Shown here one piece after another: positions 1-9,421 of a DNA stretch of 64,000 nucleotides. The notes beneath the pieces are model-generated. The model had not been told where the DNA came from. It worked only from the letters and a program-made list of their open reading frames with translations, and searched no databases. The DNA lies in the NCBI GenBank assembly GCA_017475035.1, contig JAFVGK010000048.1, positions 22,430 to 86,429 on the forward strand. The letters run 5' to 3'. The position numbers were made by a program, and so were the translations under genes. Every line of letters begins with the position of its first letter. Within the stretch, counting starts at the first letter, position 1. This stretch comes from Blautia sp. Lineage in GTDB: Bacteria > Bacillota > Clostridia > Lachnospirales > Lachnospiraceae.

Positions 1-2
1 AC

Positions 3-737
3 TGGACCGAAACATCCGCGGCGGAAAGTCTGATGGAGTACATCAGCCAGGACTATAATGGACTGACAAAAACGATTGCGGAGCTGATCGGCGGCGTGAA
101 CGTAAAGGTAAATACAAACGGATTTGCCAATGATCTTGTGACCTTTAAGGGGAAGGACGATGTACTGACACTGATGATTCATCTGGGATATCTGGCGTAC
201 AATGCGGAAACAAAAACCGTGCATATTCCGAATGAAGAGATCAGGCTGGAATTCCAGAAATCCATCCGCGAAGTTAATCATACAGAAACACAGAGAAGAC
301 TGCAAGAGAGCGACAGGTTATTCCTTGATACCATCGAGGGAAATGAAGAGGCGGTAGCTTTACAGATAGAGAAGGTACACAGAGAAGAAACAGCCCCTCT
401 GCATTACAACAAAGAAGACAGCCTGAGAAGTGTGATCAAGCTTGCGTATTACACCTACAGGGATCATTACCTTCAATGGGAAGAGCTTCCTTCCGGAGAA
501 GGGTACGCGGATATCGTATATCTTCCGAAACATGATTCGGATTGGCCGGCATTGGTTGTGGAGCTGAAATGGAATGAGAGCGCTGAGGGGGCTGTCGCAC
601 AGATCCTGAATAAAAAATATCCTGAGAGTCTGAAAGGATATGGAAGCGAGATTCTGCTTGTCGGTATCAGTTATCAGAAAGATGCTTACAGGGGAGACAG
701 GAAACATACATGCAGGATTGTGAAAGCATATTGTTAA
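3..737 (+). CDS. AAA-ATPase-like / PD-(D/E)XK nuclease-domain protein, C-terminal part
   Basis: The reading frame is open to the left edge of the window, so the gene is 5'-truncated here; an internal ATG lies at 33. The visible part matches the C-terminal half of the clostridial family that joins an AAA-ATPase-like domain to a PD-(D/E)XK nuclease-like domain (families usually annotated AAA-ATPase_like and PDDEXK_9). The first visible residues (WTETSAAESL) resemble the segment that follows the ATPase core. Near the end the motif ADIVY, followed about 20 residues later by VVELKW, supplies the D and ExK of the nuclease fold. Proteins of this family are often multicopy in gut Firmicutes and Bacteroidetes; their function is not established. 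The gene ends with TAA and is followed by a separate promoter region. Confidence 0.8.
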   Translation, partial: WTETSAAESLMEYISQDYNGLTKTIAELIGGVNVKVNTNGFANDLVTFKGKDDVLTLMIHLGYLAYNAETKTVHIPNEEIRLEFQKSIREVNHTETQRRLQESDRLFLDTIEGNEEAVALQIEKVHREETAPLHYNKEDSLRSVIKLAYYTYRDHYLQWEELPSGEGYADIVYLPKHDSDWPALVVELKWNESAEGAVAQILNKKYPESLKGYGSEILLVGISYQKDAYRGDRKHTCRIVKAYC

Positions 738-816
738 TGAACTGTCTCTTGTATTTTTTAAGACTGCAACATTTTGAATTCTTATGTGTTAAGCCAGATA
801 CCGCACTTATTAAATC

Positions 817-845
817 TTGTCTTTACCGGATTTGCGTTGTATACT
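817..845 (+). promoter_or_regulatory. Probable sigma-A promoter of the repeat-protein operon
   Basis: TTGTCT at 817-822, a 17-base spacer and TATACT at 840-845. It lies about 90 bases before the start of the large repeat protein. A small GGGG/CCCC hairpin (about 907-920) sits just before the ribosome binding site. Confidence 0.55.
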
Positions 846-933
846 TAACGAAGTTATCTAAGAAACCGGTATTATAGCATGCTTATATCGTGCATATATT
901 TGTTCAGGGGTCTGCCCCCGGGAAAGGAAGTGA

Positions 934-3900
934 ATGATTGGAATGAAAAAAAGACGGTTTCAGCCATTTCTTTTTGCCGCTTTTGTCTGTGCTTTTGTCA
1001 TTGCAGGATCCGTAAGGACTGTGGCAGAACAGATAATCGTGGCAGAAAAAAATGAGGCGGATAAGCCTGTCGTTGAGAATGTAGTGAATGATGACAATGA
1101 ACTGATCATTGGCAAAGACGGTTATGCGGTGATCCGTAAAGAATATGATGAAAATGGACTGCTTGTCAGGGAAGCGTATTATGATCTGGAGGATCAGCCG
1201 GTAATCTCTCCGACGAAAGGGTATGCGAGTGTTGAGAGGGAGTATAATGACAGCCGGCTGGTTTCAAGAGAGTCCTATTTTGATCAGGATGGAAATCCCG
1301 TCTCACTGCCATCAGGCTATTCTTCTGTAGTCAGGGAATATGATGAAAATTCCCGGATCAGCTACGAAGCCTACTTTGACACAGCCGGTGAACCGATTAT
1401 GGTTCCCGGAAAGGGTTATGCCGCTCTTTCCCGAGAGTATGATGAAAACGGCCGTGTCGCCTATGAGTGTTATTATGACGGAGAGAGAAACCGTATCATG
1501 GCAACGGCCGGGTATTCCGGGATCTCTAAGGAATATGAATCCCATGGGTGGGTGACTAGGGAAGCTTATTTTGATGAAGAAGATCAGGCGATGATCGTCA
1601 CCGCAAAGAAATATGCTTCCGTAACGAAGGAATACAATGAAGCAGGCAAGGTGATAAAAGAAACATATTTTGATATTGATGGAGAGCCGGTTCGTTCGAA
1701 TTCCAACTATGCTTCAGTGGAAAGGGACTATGACGAAAAAGGCCAGGTGATCTACGAAGCCTATTTTGATGAAGCTGGGGAACCTCTTACCCTGTTATCC
1801 GGGTATCACGCCCTGTCCAGAGAATACAATGAGGCCGGAAAGGTATCCCGTGAGTCCTATTTTGACGCTGACGGTACTCCCGTTCTGAATACCAGCGGCT
1901 ATGCCTCTGTTGTCAGGGAGTATGATGACAAAGGACAGATTGTCGGAGAAGCTTATTATGATGAAGACGGAGCGGCTGTATTGCATACCAGCATGTATGC
2001 TTCTGTGGCGAAGGAGTATGACGATAAGGGAAGGGTGATCCGGGAAGCTTACTTTGATGAAAATGGAACAGCCGGACGGAACAAGACAGGCTATGCTTCC
2101 GTAACCAGAGAGTATGATGAAAACGGAAAAGTGACCCGTGAATCCTATTTTGGACCGGAAGGAGAGCCGGTTCTGAATACAAGCGGCTATGCCTCCGTGG
2201 CCAGGGACTATGACGAAAACGGCTGGATCATCCGGGAAGCATACTTTGATGAGGACGGAAATGCAATCCTGAATACCAGCGGATATGCATCGCTTACCAG
2301 GGAATACAATGAGAAGGGGTGGGTCATCCGGGAAGCCTATTTTGACGAGGAAGGGAATCCCATCCTGAGTACCAGCGGTTATGCCGTAGTAGAGAAGGAA
2401 TTTAACGACGCCGGCAAGGTAACGCAGGAACTGTTCTGCGACGAGGACGGATTACCGTTTTTAGTGACGTCAAAGGGATATGCGATGGTGGAACGGGAAT
2501 ATAACAGTGACCAGTTGGTATCCCTTGAGTCTTATTTCGATGAGGAAGGTGCTCCCGTTTCATCAACAGCGGGCTATGCCTCTGTAGCCAGAGAGTATGA
2601 CAGCTCCGGACGGATCAGCTACGAAGCTTACTTTGACACAATTGATGAACCTGAATTCCTGTCGGGAAAGGGTTATGCCGCACTTTCCAGAGAGTATGAT
2701 GAAAACGGACGTGTCGCCTATGAGTGTTATTATGACGGAGAGAGAAACCGTATCATGGCAACGGCCGGGTATTCCGGGATCTCTAAGGAATATGAATCCC
2801 ATGGGTGGGTGACTCGGGAAGCTTACTTTGATGAAGAAGATCAGGCGATGATCGTCACCGCGAAAAAATACGCTTCCGTGACGAAGGAATACAATGAAGC
2901 AGGCAAAGTAATCAAAGAAGCCTATTATGACATTGACGGAGAACCGGTTCGCTCGAATTCCAACTATGGTTCCGTGGAGAGAAAATATGACGAAAAAGGC
3001 CAGGTGATTTACGAAGCATACTTTGACGAAGATGGGAGACCTCTTACTCTTTCATCCGGCTATCAAGCTCTTTCCAGAGAATACAATGAGGCCGGAAAGG
3101 TATCCCGTGAATCCTATTTTGACGTTGACGGGGCTCCTGTACGGAATACTGCCGGCTATGCCTCTGTTGCCAGGGAGTATGATGACAGAGGACAGATTGT
3201 CAGAGAATCCTATTATGATGAAAGCGGAGCAGCTGCTTTACATACCAGCGGATTTGCTTCTGTGGCGAAGGAGTATGACGATAAGGGAAGGGTGATCCGG
3301 GAAGCTTACTTTGATGAAAATGGAACAGCCGGGCTGAACAAGACAGGCTATGCTTCCGTAACCAGAGAGTATGATGAAAACGGAAAAGTGACCCGTGAAG
3401 CATATTTCGGAGAGGAAGGAGAGCCGGTTCTGAATACAAGCGGCTATGCCTCCGTGGCCAGGGACTATGACGAAAACGGCTGGATCATCCGGGAAGCATA
3501 CTATGATGAGGACGGAAATGCAATCCTGAATACCAGCGGCTATGCATCTCTTACCAGGGAATACAATGAAAAGGGGTGGGTCATCCGTGAAGCCTATTTT
3601 GACGAGGATGAAAATCCCATTCTGAGTACCGGCGGCTACGCTGTAATAGAGAAGGAATATAACGACGCCGGCAAGGTAACGCAGGAACTTTACTTCGATG
3701 TGGATGCAACACCGTTCATAGTGGCAGCAAAGGGATATGCAGTGGTGGAACGGGAATATAACGATGACCAGTTAGTAACCCGGGAATCCTATTTCGATGA
3801 GGAAGGGGCTCCTGTCTCTTCCACAGCAGGTTATGTTTCTGTTGCCAGAGAATATGACGGGTTTGCCCGGATCATCCGCGAAGCCTATTATAACACTGCC

Positions 3901-6624
3901 GGTGAACCGATTATGGTTCCCGGAAAGGGCTATGCGGCTCTTTCCAGAGAGTATGATGAAAACGGCAGGGTAGCCTATGAGTGCTACTATGACGGAGAAG
4001 GGAACCGTGTAATGGCGACGGCAGGGTATTCCGGAATATATAAAGAATATGATTCTCACGGATGGGTCACCCGGGAAGCTTATTTCGGCACGGAAGACCA
4101 GGCAATTATCCTTGCTTCCAGGAAGTATGCTTCTGTAGTAAAAGAGTACAATGAAGCCGGAAAGGTCATAAAAGAATCCTACTTTGACCTCGCAAACAGA
4201 CCCGTGCGTTCCAATGCCAACTACGCTTCTGTTGAACGGGAGTACAACGAAGAAGGCTTGGTTTCGAAGGAAATCTACCTGAATGAAGAAGGAGACATTT
4301 TCGTGACGTCCTCCGGGTATGCTTCTCTGACCCGTGACTACGATACCTTCGGCCATGTCATTGAGGAGACCTATTTTGACCCGGAAGACGAGCCGATGGT
4401 CATCGCAGCCAAAGGTTATGCATCCTTACGAAGAGAATATGATGAAGAAGGCCATATGATGCGGGAAAGCTATTATGACCTGAAGGGAAAGCCGGTCAGG
4501 ATTGTTTCCGGTTATGCAGCCCTGACCCGTGAATACAACGAACTGGGCCAGATCATCGTGGAAAGCTATGAGGACGAGTCCGGCAGGCCTGTTCTTGGCG
4601 CCTCCGGATATGCCAGGGTCGAGCGGATGTACAATGATGAAGGTAAGGTTGTTGTGGAATCCTACTTTGATACAAATGGTGAACCTGTGCTGCTTGCCGG
4701 AAAGGACTATTCTACCTTAACCCGCGTTTACAATGAAGAAGGCCAGCTCGTTCGTGAGGACTATTTCGATCCCGGATATTCTCCGGTTATCACGCAGATG
4801 GGATATGCCGGAGTGGGACGCCGGTATGACGAGAATAACCGGGTTATCTGGGAGGAATACTATGACCGCTCAGACCGCAGACTGATGCTGGAAAACAAGG
4901 GATATTCAGCCTTTGCGAGAGAATATGACGAAGCGGGCAGAGTGAGCAGGGAAAGCTATTTTGACAGCTCTGATGAGCCTGTGATTGCCCTGGCAGGTTA
5001 TGCTGCCGTGGAAAAGGAATATGATGATAACGGCAAGGTAACTCTGGAATCTTATCTGGGTACCGACGGGGAATTGATGATCCCTGAGGACAGGACCTAT
5101 GCTTCGATAGCCAGGACGTATGATGAGAATGGTTTTGTTGCTTCCGAGATTTATCTTGGCACGGCAGGCCAGCCCAGGGCGAATGCAAACGGATATTCCG
5201 GTATCCGTTACGTACGTGATGAGATGGGCAGGGTTCTGGATACCGTGTATACGAATAATTCCAATCAGCCCGTTGCGGTCAACGGCAAGGCCCGGATTAC
5301 GAAAGCCTATGATGCCTATGGGTACGTGACACAGGAAATATCCTATGACGAAAACGGACAGGTGGTTGAAGGAAGCGGCGGCTACGCTTATATCGGCAAA
5401 CAGAATGATGACAAAGGGAAGGCTGTCCTGGAAGTGTTCCGTAATGCCAGGGGCGAGATCATGACCGCGAACGGATATGCCCAGACCCGGAAGACCTATG
5501 ATGATAAGGGCAATGTCATCTGTCAGTCCTGGTATGATGAGGAAGGGGAACTGATCGATCAGCCGAAGGGTTATGCCTATGTCATCAAAGAGTATAACGG
5601 GAATGGAAATGCTGTAAAGACTTCCTATTATAATCAGGAAGGAGAGCCCGTTATCATTACGGATGGGTACCACAGTATGGTAAACGCCTATGATGCTTAT
5701 GGGAACGCTGTCATGGAAGCCAGATATGATACCAATGGAAATCTGATGATACAGACAAAGGGCTATGCTTTTGTACGAAAGACCTTCAACAAGGAGAAAA
5801 AGGTAGTTCGCACGGAGTATCTGGATATCGACGGCAATCTGATGATGACGACGGATGGCTTTGCCATGTTGGCTAATACATATGATGTAAACGGAAACAA
5901 CATTCTGGATGCCTATTATGATACGGCAGGAAATCCCGTGACCCTCAAGGCCGGTTACAGTGCGATCCGCAAGACATATAACGCAAAGAACAGGATCATT
6001 CGCACGGAGTATCTTAACGCAGAAGGCGGCCGGGTGGCTTCCACATCCGGATATGCGGTGCTGGTGAATGATTACGATGAAGCGGGAAATAAGCTTTGCG
6101 ACGAGTATTATTCTGCTTCCCTGGAACGAACCTCTGTGAAACAGGGGTATGCGGCGATCCGCTATCAGTACAATAATAAGAATAAGGTGATCCGTACGAC
6201 CTATTATAACGCCAATGGAAATATCGTGGCGAGTACGGATGGCTTTGCGATTATTACAAATGAGTATAATGACGACGGCAAGGTGGTCTTCACCGGCTGG
6301 TTTGACGCCCAAGGCAACCGTGCCGTGAAGAAGGACGGTTCTTCTTTTTTGACCAAGGAATACCTGGATGACGGAAGGGTAAGAACACGGTACTTTGGCA
6401 GCAGTCAAAATCCGGTAACGCTGACCGCAGGCTATGCGGTACTGGAGGAAACCTTTAACGCGGCAAACCAGAAGACGGGCGAGGCGTATTTCAATGCAGG
6501 CCTGTCCCCGGTATATCGTCCGCGGCAGAATTATAATCGTTATACGATCACCTATGAAGCAGATGGGAAGAAAACTTATAAATATTATTCCGGGAATGAC
6601 CTGGTAAAAACGGAGGTAAAATGA
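934..6624 (+). CDS. Giant secreted tandem-repeat protein (about 56 units of 32-33 residues)
   Basis: This 1896-residue protein starts with a basic, hydrophobic signal peptide (about residues 1-32, MIGMKKRRFQPF then a hydrophobic core ending near VRTVAEQ). From about residue 62 to the end it consists of about 56 units with consensus GYASVxREYDENGKV followed by xREAYFDEDGxPV. Each unit holds two YD-like turns, so the fold is probably a long beta-rich solenoid or ribbon, distantly like YD or MORN-type repeats. Units 2-33 are arranged in a higher-order 13-unit repeat; units after about 34 are individually diverged. There is no LPXTG, SLH or membrane anchor at the C-terminus. The start at 934 has AAGGA five bases upstream; an alternative ATG lies at 943. 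The stop overlaps the next gene (ATGA), which encodes a peptidoglycan-binding protein, so the pair is probably a cell-surface module. Function unknown. Confidence 0.85.
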   Translation: MIGMKKRRFQPFLFAAFVCAFVIAGSVRTVAEQIIVAEKNEADKPVVENVVNDDNELIIGKDGYAVIRKEYDENGLLVREAYYDLEDQPVISPTKGYASVEREYNDSRLVSRESYFDQDGNPVSLPSGYSSVVREYDENSRISYEAYFDTAGEPIMVPGKGYAALSREYDENGRVAYECYYDGERNRIMATAGYSGISKEYESHGWVTREAYFDEEDQAMIVTAKKYASVTKEYNEAGKVIKETYFDIDGEPVRSNSNYASVERDYDEKGQVIYEAYFDEAGEPLTLLSGYHALSREYNEAGKVSRESYFDADGTPVLNTSGYASVVREYDDKGQIVGEAYYDEDGAAVLHTSMYASVAKEYDDKGRVIREAYFDENGTAGRNKTGYASVTREYDENGKVTRESYFGPEGEPVLNTSGYASVARDYDENGWIIREAYFDEDGNAILNTSGYASLTREYNEKGWVIREAYFDEEGNPILSTSGYAVVEKEFNDAGKVTQELFCDEDGLPFLVTSKGYAMVEREYNSDQLVSLESYFDEEGAPVSSTAGYASVAREYDSSGRISYEAYFDTIDEPEFLSGKGYAALSREYDENGRVAYECYYDGERNRIMATAGYSGISKEYESHGWVTREAYFDEEDQAMIVTAKKYASVTKEYNEAGKVIKEAYYDIDGEPVRSNSNYGSVERKYDEKGQVIYEAYFDEDGRPLTLSSGYQALSREYNEAGKVSRESYFDVDGAPVRNTAGYASVAREYDDRGQIVRESYYDESGAAALHTSGFASVAKEYDDKGRVIREAYFDENGTAGLNKTGYASVTREYDENGKVTREAYFGEEGEPVLNTSGYASVARDYDENGWIIREAYYDEDGNAILNTSGYASLTREYNEKGWVIREAYFDEDENPILSTGGYAVIEKEYNDAGKVTQELYFDVDATPFIVAAKGYAVVEREYNDDQLVTRESYFDEEGAPVSSTAGYVSVAREYDGFARIIREAYYNTAGEPIMVPGKGYAALSREYDENGRVAYECYYDGEGNRVMATAGYSGIYKEYDSHGWVTREAYFGTEDQAIILASRKYASVVKEYNEAGKVIKESYFDLANRPVRSNANYASVEREYNEEGLVSKEIYLNEEGDIFVTSSGYASLTRDYDTFGHVIEETYFDPEDEPMVIAAKGYASLRREYDEEGHMMRESYYDLKGKPVRIVSGYAALTREYNELGQIIVESYEDESGRPVLGASGYARVERMYNDEGKVVVESYFDTNGEPVLLAGKDYSTLTRVYNEEGQLVREDYFDPGYSPVITQMGYAGVGRRYDENNRVIWEEYYDRSDRRLMLENKGYSAFAREYDEAGRVSRESYFDSSDEPVIALAGYAAVEKEYDDNGKVTLESYLGTDGELMIPEDRTYASIARTYDENGFVASEIYLGTAGQPRANANGYSGIRYVRDEMGRVLDTVYTNNSNQPVAVNGKARITKAYDAYGYVTQEISYDENGQVVEGSGGYAYIGKQNDDKGKAVLEVFRNARGEIMTANGYAQTRKTYDDKGNVICQSWYDEEGELIDQPKGYAYVIKEYNGNGNAVKTSYYNQEGEPVIITDGYHSMVNAYDAYGNAVMEARYDTNGNLMIQTKGYAFVRKTFNKEKKVVRTEYLDIDGNLMMTTDGFAMLANTYDVNGNNILDAYYDTAGNPVTLKAGYSAIRKTYNAKNRIIRTEYLNAEGGRVASTSGYAVLVNDYDEAGNKLCDEYYSASLERTSVKQGYAAIRYQYNNKNKVIRTTYYNANGNIVASTDGFAIITNEYNDDGKVVFTGWFDAQGNRAVKKDGSSFLTKEYLDDGRVRTRYFGSSQNPVTLTAGYAVLEETFNAANQKTGEAYFNAGLSPVYRPRQNYNRYTITYEADGKKTYKYYSGNDLVKTEVK
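1219..4314 (+). repeat. Higher-order coding repeat, period 1257 bp (13 units, 419 residues)
   Basis: Two full copies (1219-2475 and 2476-3732) and a partial third (3733 to about 4314) lie inside the repeat protein. The same landmark, GKGYAALSREYDENGRVAYE, begins its GGT/GGC codon at 1414, 2671 and 3928, spacing exactly 1257 bases each time. Long stretches are identical at the DNA level, for example the segment around 1417-1560 compared with 2674-2817, which points to recent duplication or gene conversion. Confidence 0.9.
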
Positions 6625-7826
6625 TGCGCAGATCAACATGGATGACTTTTGCAGCGATTGTTTTTGGCTTGTTTCTTTGCCAGGCGAGTGTCTGGGGCGC
6701 TCAGGTGACGGTATCGGGGAAACCGGTTCCTTTGCCGGTGCATGCTTCTCTGGAGGGAGAAACTGCTGCGGCTCCTGTTCAGGAAGAGGCAGAGGACAGC
6801 TCTGATGAAACAGGAGAGCCCTCCGAGGATGCTGCGGAAACCCTGGAACCCGCAGCAGAGACTATGGAAGAAACAACTGTCGTCCGTCTGAAGAAATTTA
6901 AAGTATTCGGACTTGCCAGTCCGGACATGGTAGCGATCAGCTATAATGATGATACCATCGGCTATGTGGAAAGAACCCAGTTCCAGATGCTTTTGCCGAA
7001 GATTTCCCTGGATGAATTGCCTGATATCAGCCCCTATTCGACTCTTACTGTTGGCAGCAGAGGTTCCGAGGTGTCTTCCATGCAGCTCCAGCTGATTGAT
7101 CTGGGGGTATTAACCGGAGCCGCAGATGGAGTATACGGAAACGGCACCGCGGGGGCAGTGCGCAGTTTCCAGGAGGAAAACGGTCTGGAAGCAACCGGGA
7201 CCGCAGATCCTCTGACCCGGCTGTTTATCGGCGGCAGAGCCACGAAAACCCTGAATAAAAAGATCAAGACGGAATATCCGGCAGTCTTTACCGTGGAAGA
7301 CAAATTTGCTTCCATTCTGGATGGTGTGACAGAAAGTCTGGAGCCTTTTGTGACGCCGGAGTGGATCTTCTCCTTTGACAAATTTACGGGGCTCGGCGCC
7401 ATTGACCTTGGAGTTCCGGCCGGCACACCTGCAGTCGAAAGTCCGGCTGTCGACAGAATTGTGTTGGAAACGGCTTTTAAAGTCATCGTTGCAAAAAACA
7501 AAGCGGAAGGAACGATTGACATCATTCCCGCGATGACGATTGACTCCACCGGGGCCTGCCGGCCTTATGTGGAATCTGTCTTCTTCTCGGAAGGCAGTGA
7601 CATTTGCGAGATCACGGATGCGGTATACAGCGGCGGCCTGGACGGGATCACGCTCTATGAAAATGCGTATGTTCCGTTGACAAAAGAAGCAGCGGAATTT
7701 CTCACCAGCCATGAGAACATTTCCGTGCGGATCAATGGACGGAATAATGATTATGACTACAGTATGGGAGTTGACCGGGACAGCCTGGCAGCATTTTTGA
7801 CGGCTGTGGATGGATATCTGGAATAA
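6621..7826 (+). CDS. Secreted peptidoglycan-binding-domain protein, partner of the repeat protein
   Basis: A 401-residue protein with a signal peptide (about residues 1-27, ending near SVWGA). An acidic, Glu/Ala-rich low-complexity linker follows (about residues 50-90). A PG_binding_1-type domain lies at about residues 139-203, recognisable from LTVGSRGSEV, LQLIDLGVL, GVYGNGTAGAVRSFQ and NGLEATGTAD. The remaining 200 residues are a domain I do not recognise. The ATG overlaps the stop of the repeat protein by four bases, with GGAGG at 6612-6616, so the two are translationally coupled. The peptidoglycan-binding fold could hold the complex at the wall while the long repeat protein projects outward; that role is inferred. 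Confidence 0.75.
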   Translation: MMRRSTWMTFAAIVFGLFLCQASVWGAQVTVSGKPVPLPVHASLEGETAAAPVQEEAEDSSDETGEPSEDAAETLEPAAETMEETTVVRLKKFKVFGLASPDMVAISYNDDTIGYVERTQFQMLLPKISLDELPDISPYSTLTVGSRGSEVSSMQLQLIDLGVLTGAADGVYGNGTAGAVRSFQEENGLEATGTADPLTRLFIGGRATKTLNKKIKTEYPAVFTVEDKFASILDGVTESLEPFVTPEWIFSFDKFTGLGAIDLGVPAGTPAVESPAVDRIVLETAFKVIVAKNKAEGTIDIIPAMTIDSTGACRPYVESVFFSEGSDICEITDAVYSGGLDGITLYENAYVPLTKEAAEFLTSHENISVRINGRNNDYDYSMGVDRDSLAAFLTAVDGYLE

Positions 7827-7942
7827 TGGGGACAGAGGGCAGCAAACCCGGAATCTGCTCGATTTTTGTAAGAGCTCTGTTGCCTGAAAAATTCTATCAT
7901 GGTTCCGCGTGTTTATGCGCGGGGACATTGATGTAAATCTCA

Positions 7943-8053
7943 GAGTGACTGATTTTGCTGCTTTGACAGCGTTGCTGCCGAAGCAGCAAAATCGTCATCC
8001 GTGGTTATTGAGTCAACGAGTCAACGTATAAAACTTCGTTTTCGAAGGAGAAA
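7943..8053 (+). repeat. Element A copy (A1), supplies the RBS of the following gene
   Basis: Diverged copy of the dispersed element A: a GACTGATTTTG left end, a CAGCAAAATCGTCATCC middle, then ATTGAGTCAACG and a right end AAAACTTCGTTTTCGAAGGAG. The AAGGAG at its end is the Shine-Dalgarno sequence for the gene starting at 8059. Confidence 0.7.
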
Positions 8054-8058
8054 ATAGA

Positions 8059-9351
8059 ATGCCTGGTATCATCAACGAATTTGGCAATTATATTAATCAT
8101 CAAGCTCCTATGCATCCACAGCGCTGCAGGGAGCTTCTTTTGATGGCTTATCGCGCCTACGGGTTGAAGCTCAGGTATTTTCCGGAAAAGAGACTTCCGC
8201 CATCAAGACAGTATGCAGCCGTTCATATGAATCATGTAGTTACGAAAATGCTTGCGCATCCGGAACACGCGGCTTTGGTTAGCATATTTATGCCTTGCGA
8301 GCTTTTGGAGGTCATGGATGTGATCCCTATGTGCGCGGAGCTGTACTCCGCTTTCCTGAACGGAACCTACGCGGAGTCTGTCTTTGCCCAGACAGCAGAG
8401 GATGAAGGGATCCCTGAAACATATTGCTCATATCACAAGATATTGCTTGGCAGCGCGTATACCGGTATGCTCTCAGCGCCTGCGTTTATAGTCAATACCT
8501 CACATATCTGCGACGCAAATAACCTTACCTTTCGGGAATTGGCGGATTTTTACGGCATTGATCAGTTCTATCTGGATGTGCCGTTAGCCCGAAATGAAGA
8601 AAGTGTCGGGTATGTGGCTGAGCAGTTAAGGGAATTGCCGTCTTTTTTGGAAGAGCATACCGGGAAAAAGTTTGATGAAGAGAAGCTTTTCCGTATTATG
8701 CAGCGTTCTCAGCGTACGGTACAGAAACTGAAACAGGTTTTGGTGGAAAAGAAACGGGCTTATCTTTCGGGAGATGTGACCAGCGAGATGTATGAAATCT
8801 ATCTAGCCCATAACGGATTGGGATCTGCTGCTTCGGAGAGATATGCTGATCTGCTGCTGGGGGACATCCGGAAGGCCCCGAAGGCTGAGGGGCTCCGCCT
8901 TCTCTGGATTCATACAATTCCGAACTGGCAGACGCCGGTCAGGGAGAAGCTGAACTTTCATAAAGATTGTCAGATTATCTGCTGCGACATGTGTGTGGAG
9001 GGATTAACGGATGTCGATCCCCTGCATCCCTATGAGAGCATGGCAAAACGTCTGGTATACAGTCCTTTCAACGGAGGAAATTCCCGGGTGGAAAATTCTG
9101 TGAAGCTGGCAAAGGAACTTGAGGTTGACGGAGCGGTTGTGTTCTGTCATTGGGGATGTAAACAGACAATGGGGCTTTCTGCAGCACTCAGGCAGCGGCT
9201 GGAAATCGAAGGGTACCCTGCCCTGGTTCTGAATGGTGACGGCTGTGACAGAAGAAACTCTTCGGATGGCCAGACGGCAACCAGGCTGGATGCGTTTCTG
9301 GAGCAGCTGCGCCAGGGAGGAAGCAAAAAGCATATGATCCCCGAGGCGTAA
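8059..9351 (+). CDS. 2-hydroxyacyl-CoA dehydratase (HgdB-like) family subunit
   Basis: A 430-residue member of the 2-hydroxyacyl-CoA dehydratase D-component family, whose members bind [4Fe-4S] clusters and, after one-electron activation, dehydrate 2-hydroxyacyl-CoA or reduce related substrates. Visible hallmarks are several isolated cysteines in the family's usual contexts: FMPCELLEV, ETYCSYHK, HICDANN, CCDMCVEG, FCHWGCKQ and NGDGCD. The next gene encodes a matching activase fused to a second dehydratase-like domain, so this protein is probably one half of the redox enzyme and the fusion supplies the other half plus the activator. The substrate cannot be read from the sequence. The start has AAGGAG eight bases upstream, inside repeat element A. 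Confidence 0.8.
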   Translation: MPGIINEFGNYINHQAPMHPQRCRELLLMAYRAYGLKLRYFPEKRLPPSRQYAAVHMNHVVTKMLAHPEHAALVSIFMPCELLEVMDVIPMCAELYSAFLNGTYAESVFAQTAEDEGIPETYCSYHKILLGSAYTGMLSAPAFIVNTSHICDANNLTFRELADFYGIDQFYLDVPLARNEESVGYVAEQLRELPSFLEEHTGKKFDEEKLFRIMQRSQRTVQKLKQVLVEKKRAYLSGDVTSEMYEIYLAHNGLGSAASERYADLLLGDIRKAPKAEGLRLLWIHTIPNWQTPVREKLNFHKDCQIICCDMCVEGLTDVDPLHPYESMAKRLVYSPFNGGNSRVENSVKLAKELEVDGAVVFCHWGCKQTMGLSAALRQRLEIEGYPALVLNGDGCDRRNSSDGQTATRLDAFLEQLRQGGSKKHMIPEA

Positions 9352-9421
9352 TAAAAGTAATCATAGCCTGCCTGCTCACATTTTGGGAAGGTTTTTTGAT
9401 ACATATCCTTAAGGACTGTAT

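Noticed and set aside
1219-4314. CRISPR-like or non-coding tandem array
   Set aside because: The repeats are in one uninterrupted coding frame with amino-acid-level conservation and no spacers.
4906-6639. 577-residue open frame antisense to the repeat protein
   Set aside because: The codon pattern of the repeats keeps the opposite strand free of stops; no ribosome binding site, low-complexity product, and other antisense frames repeat with the same period.
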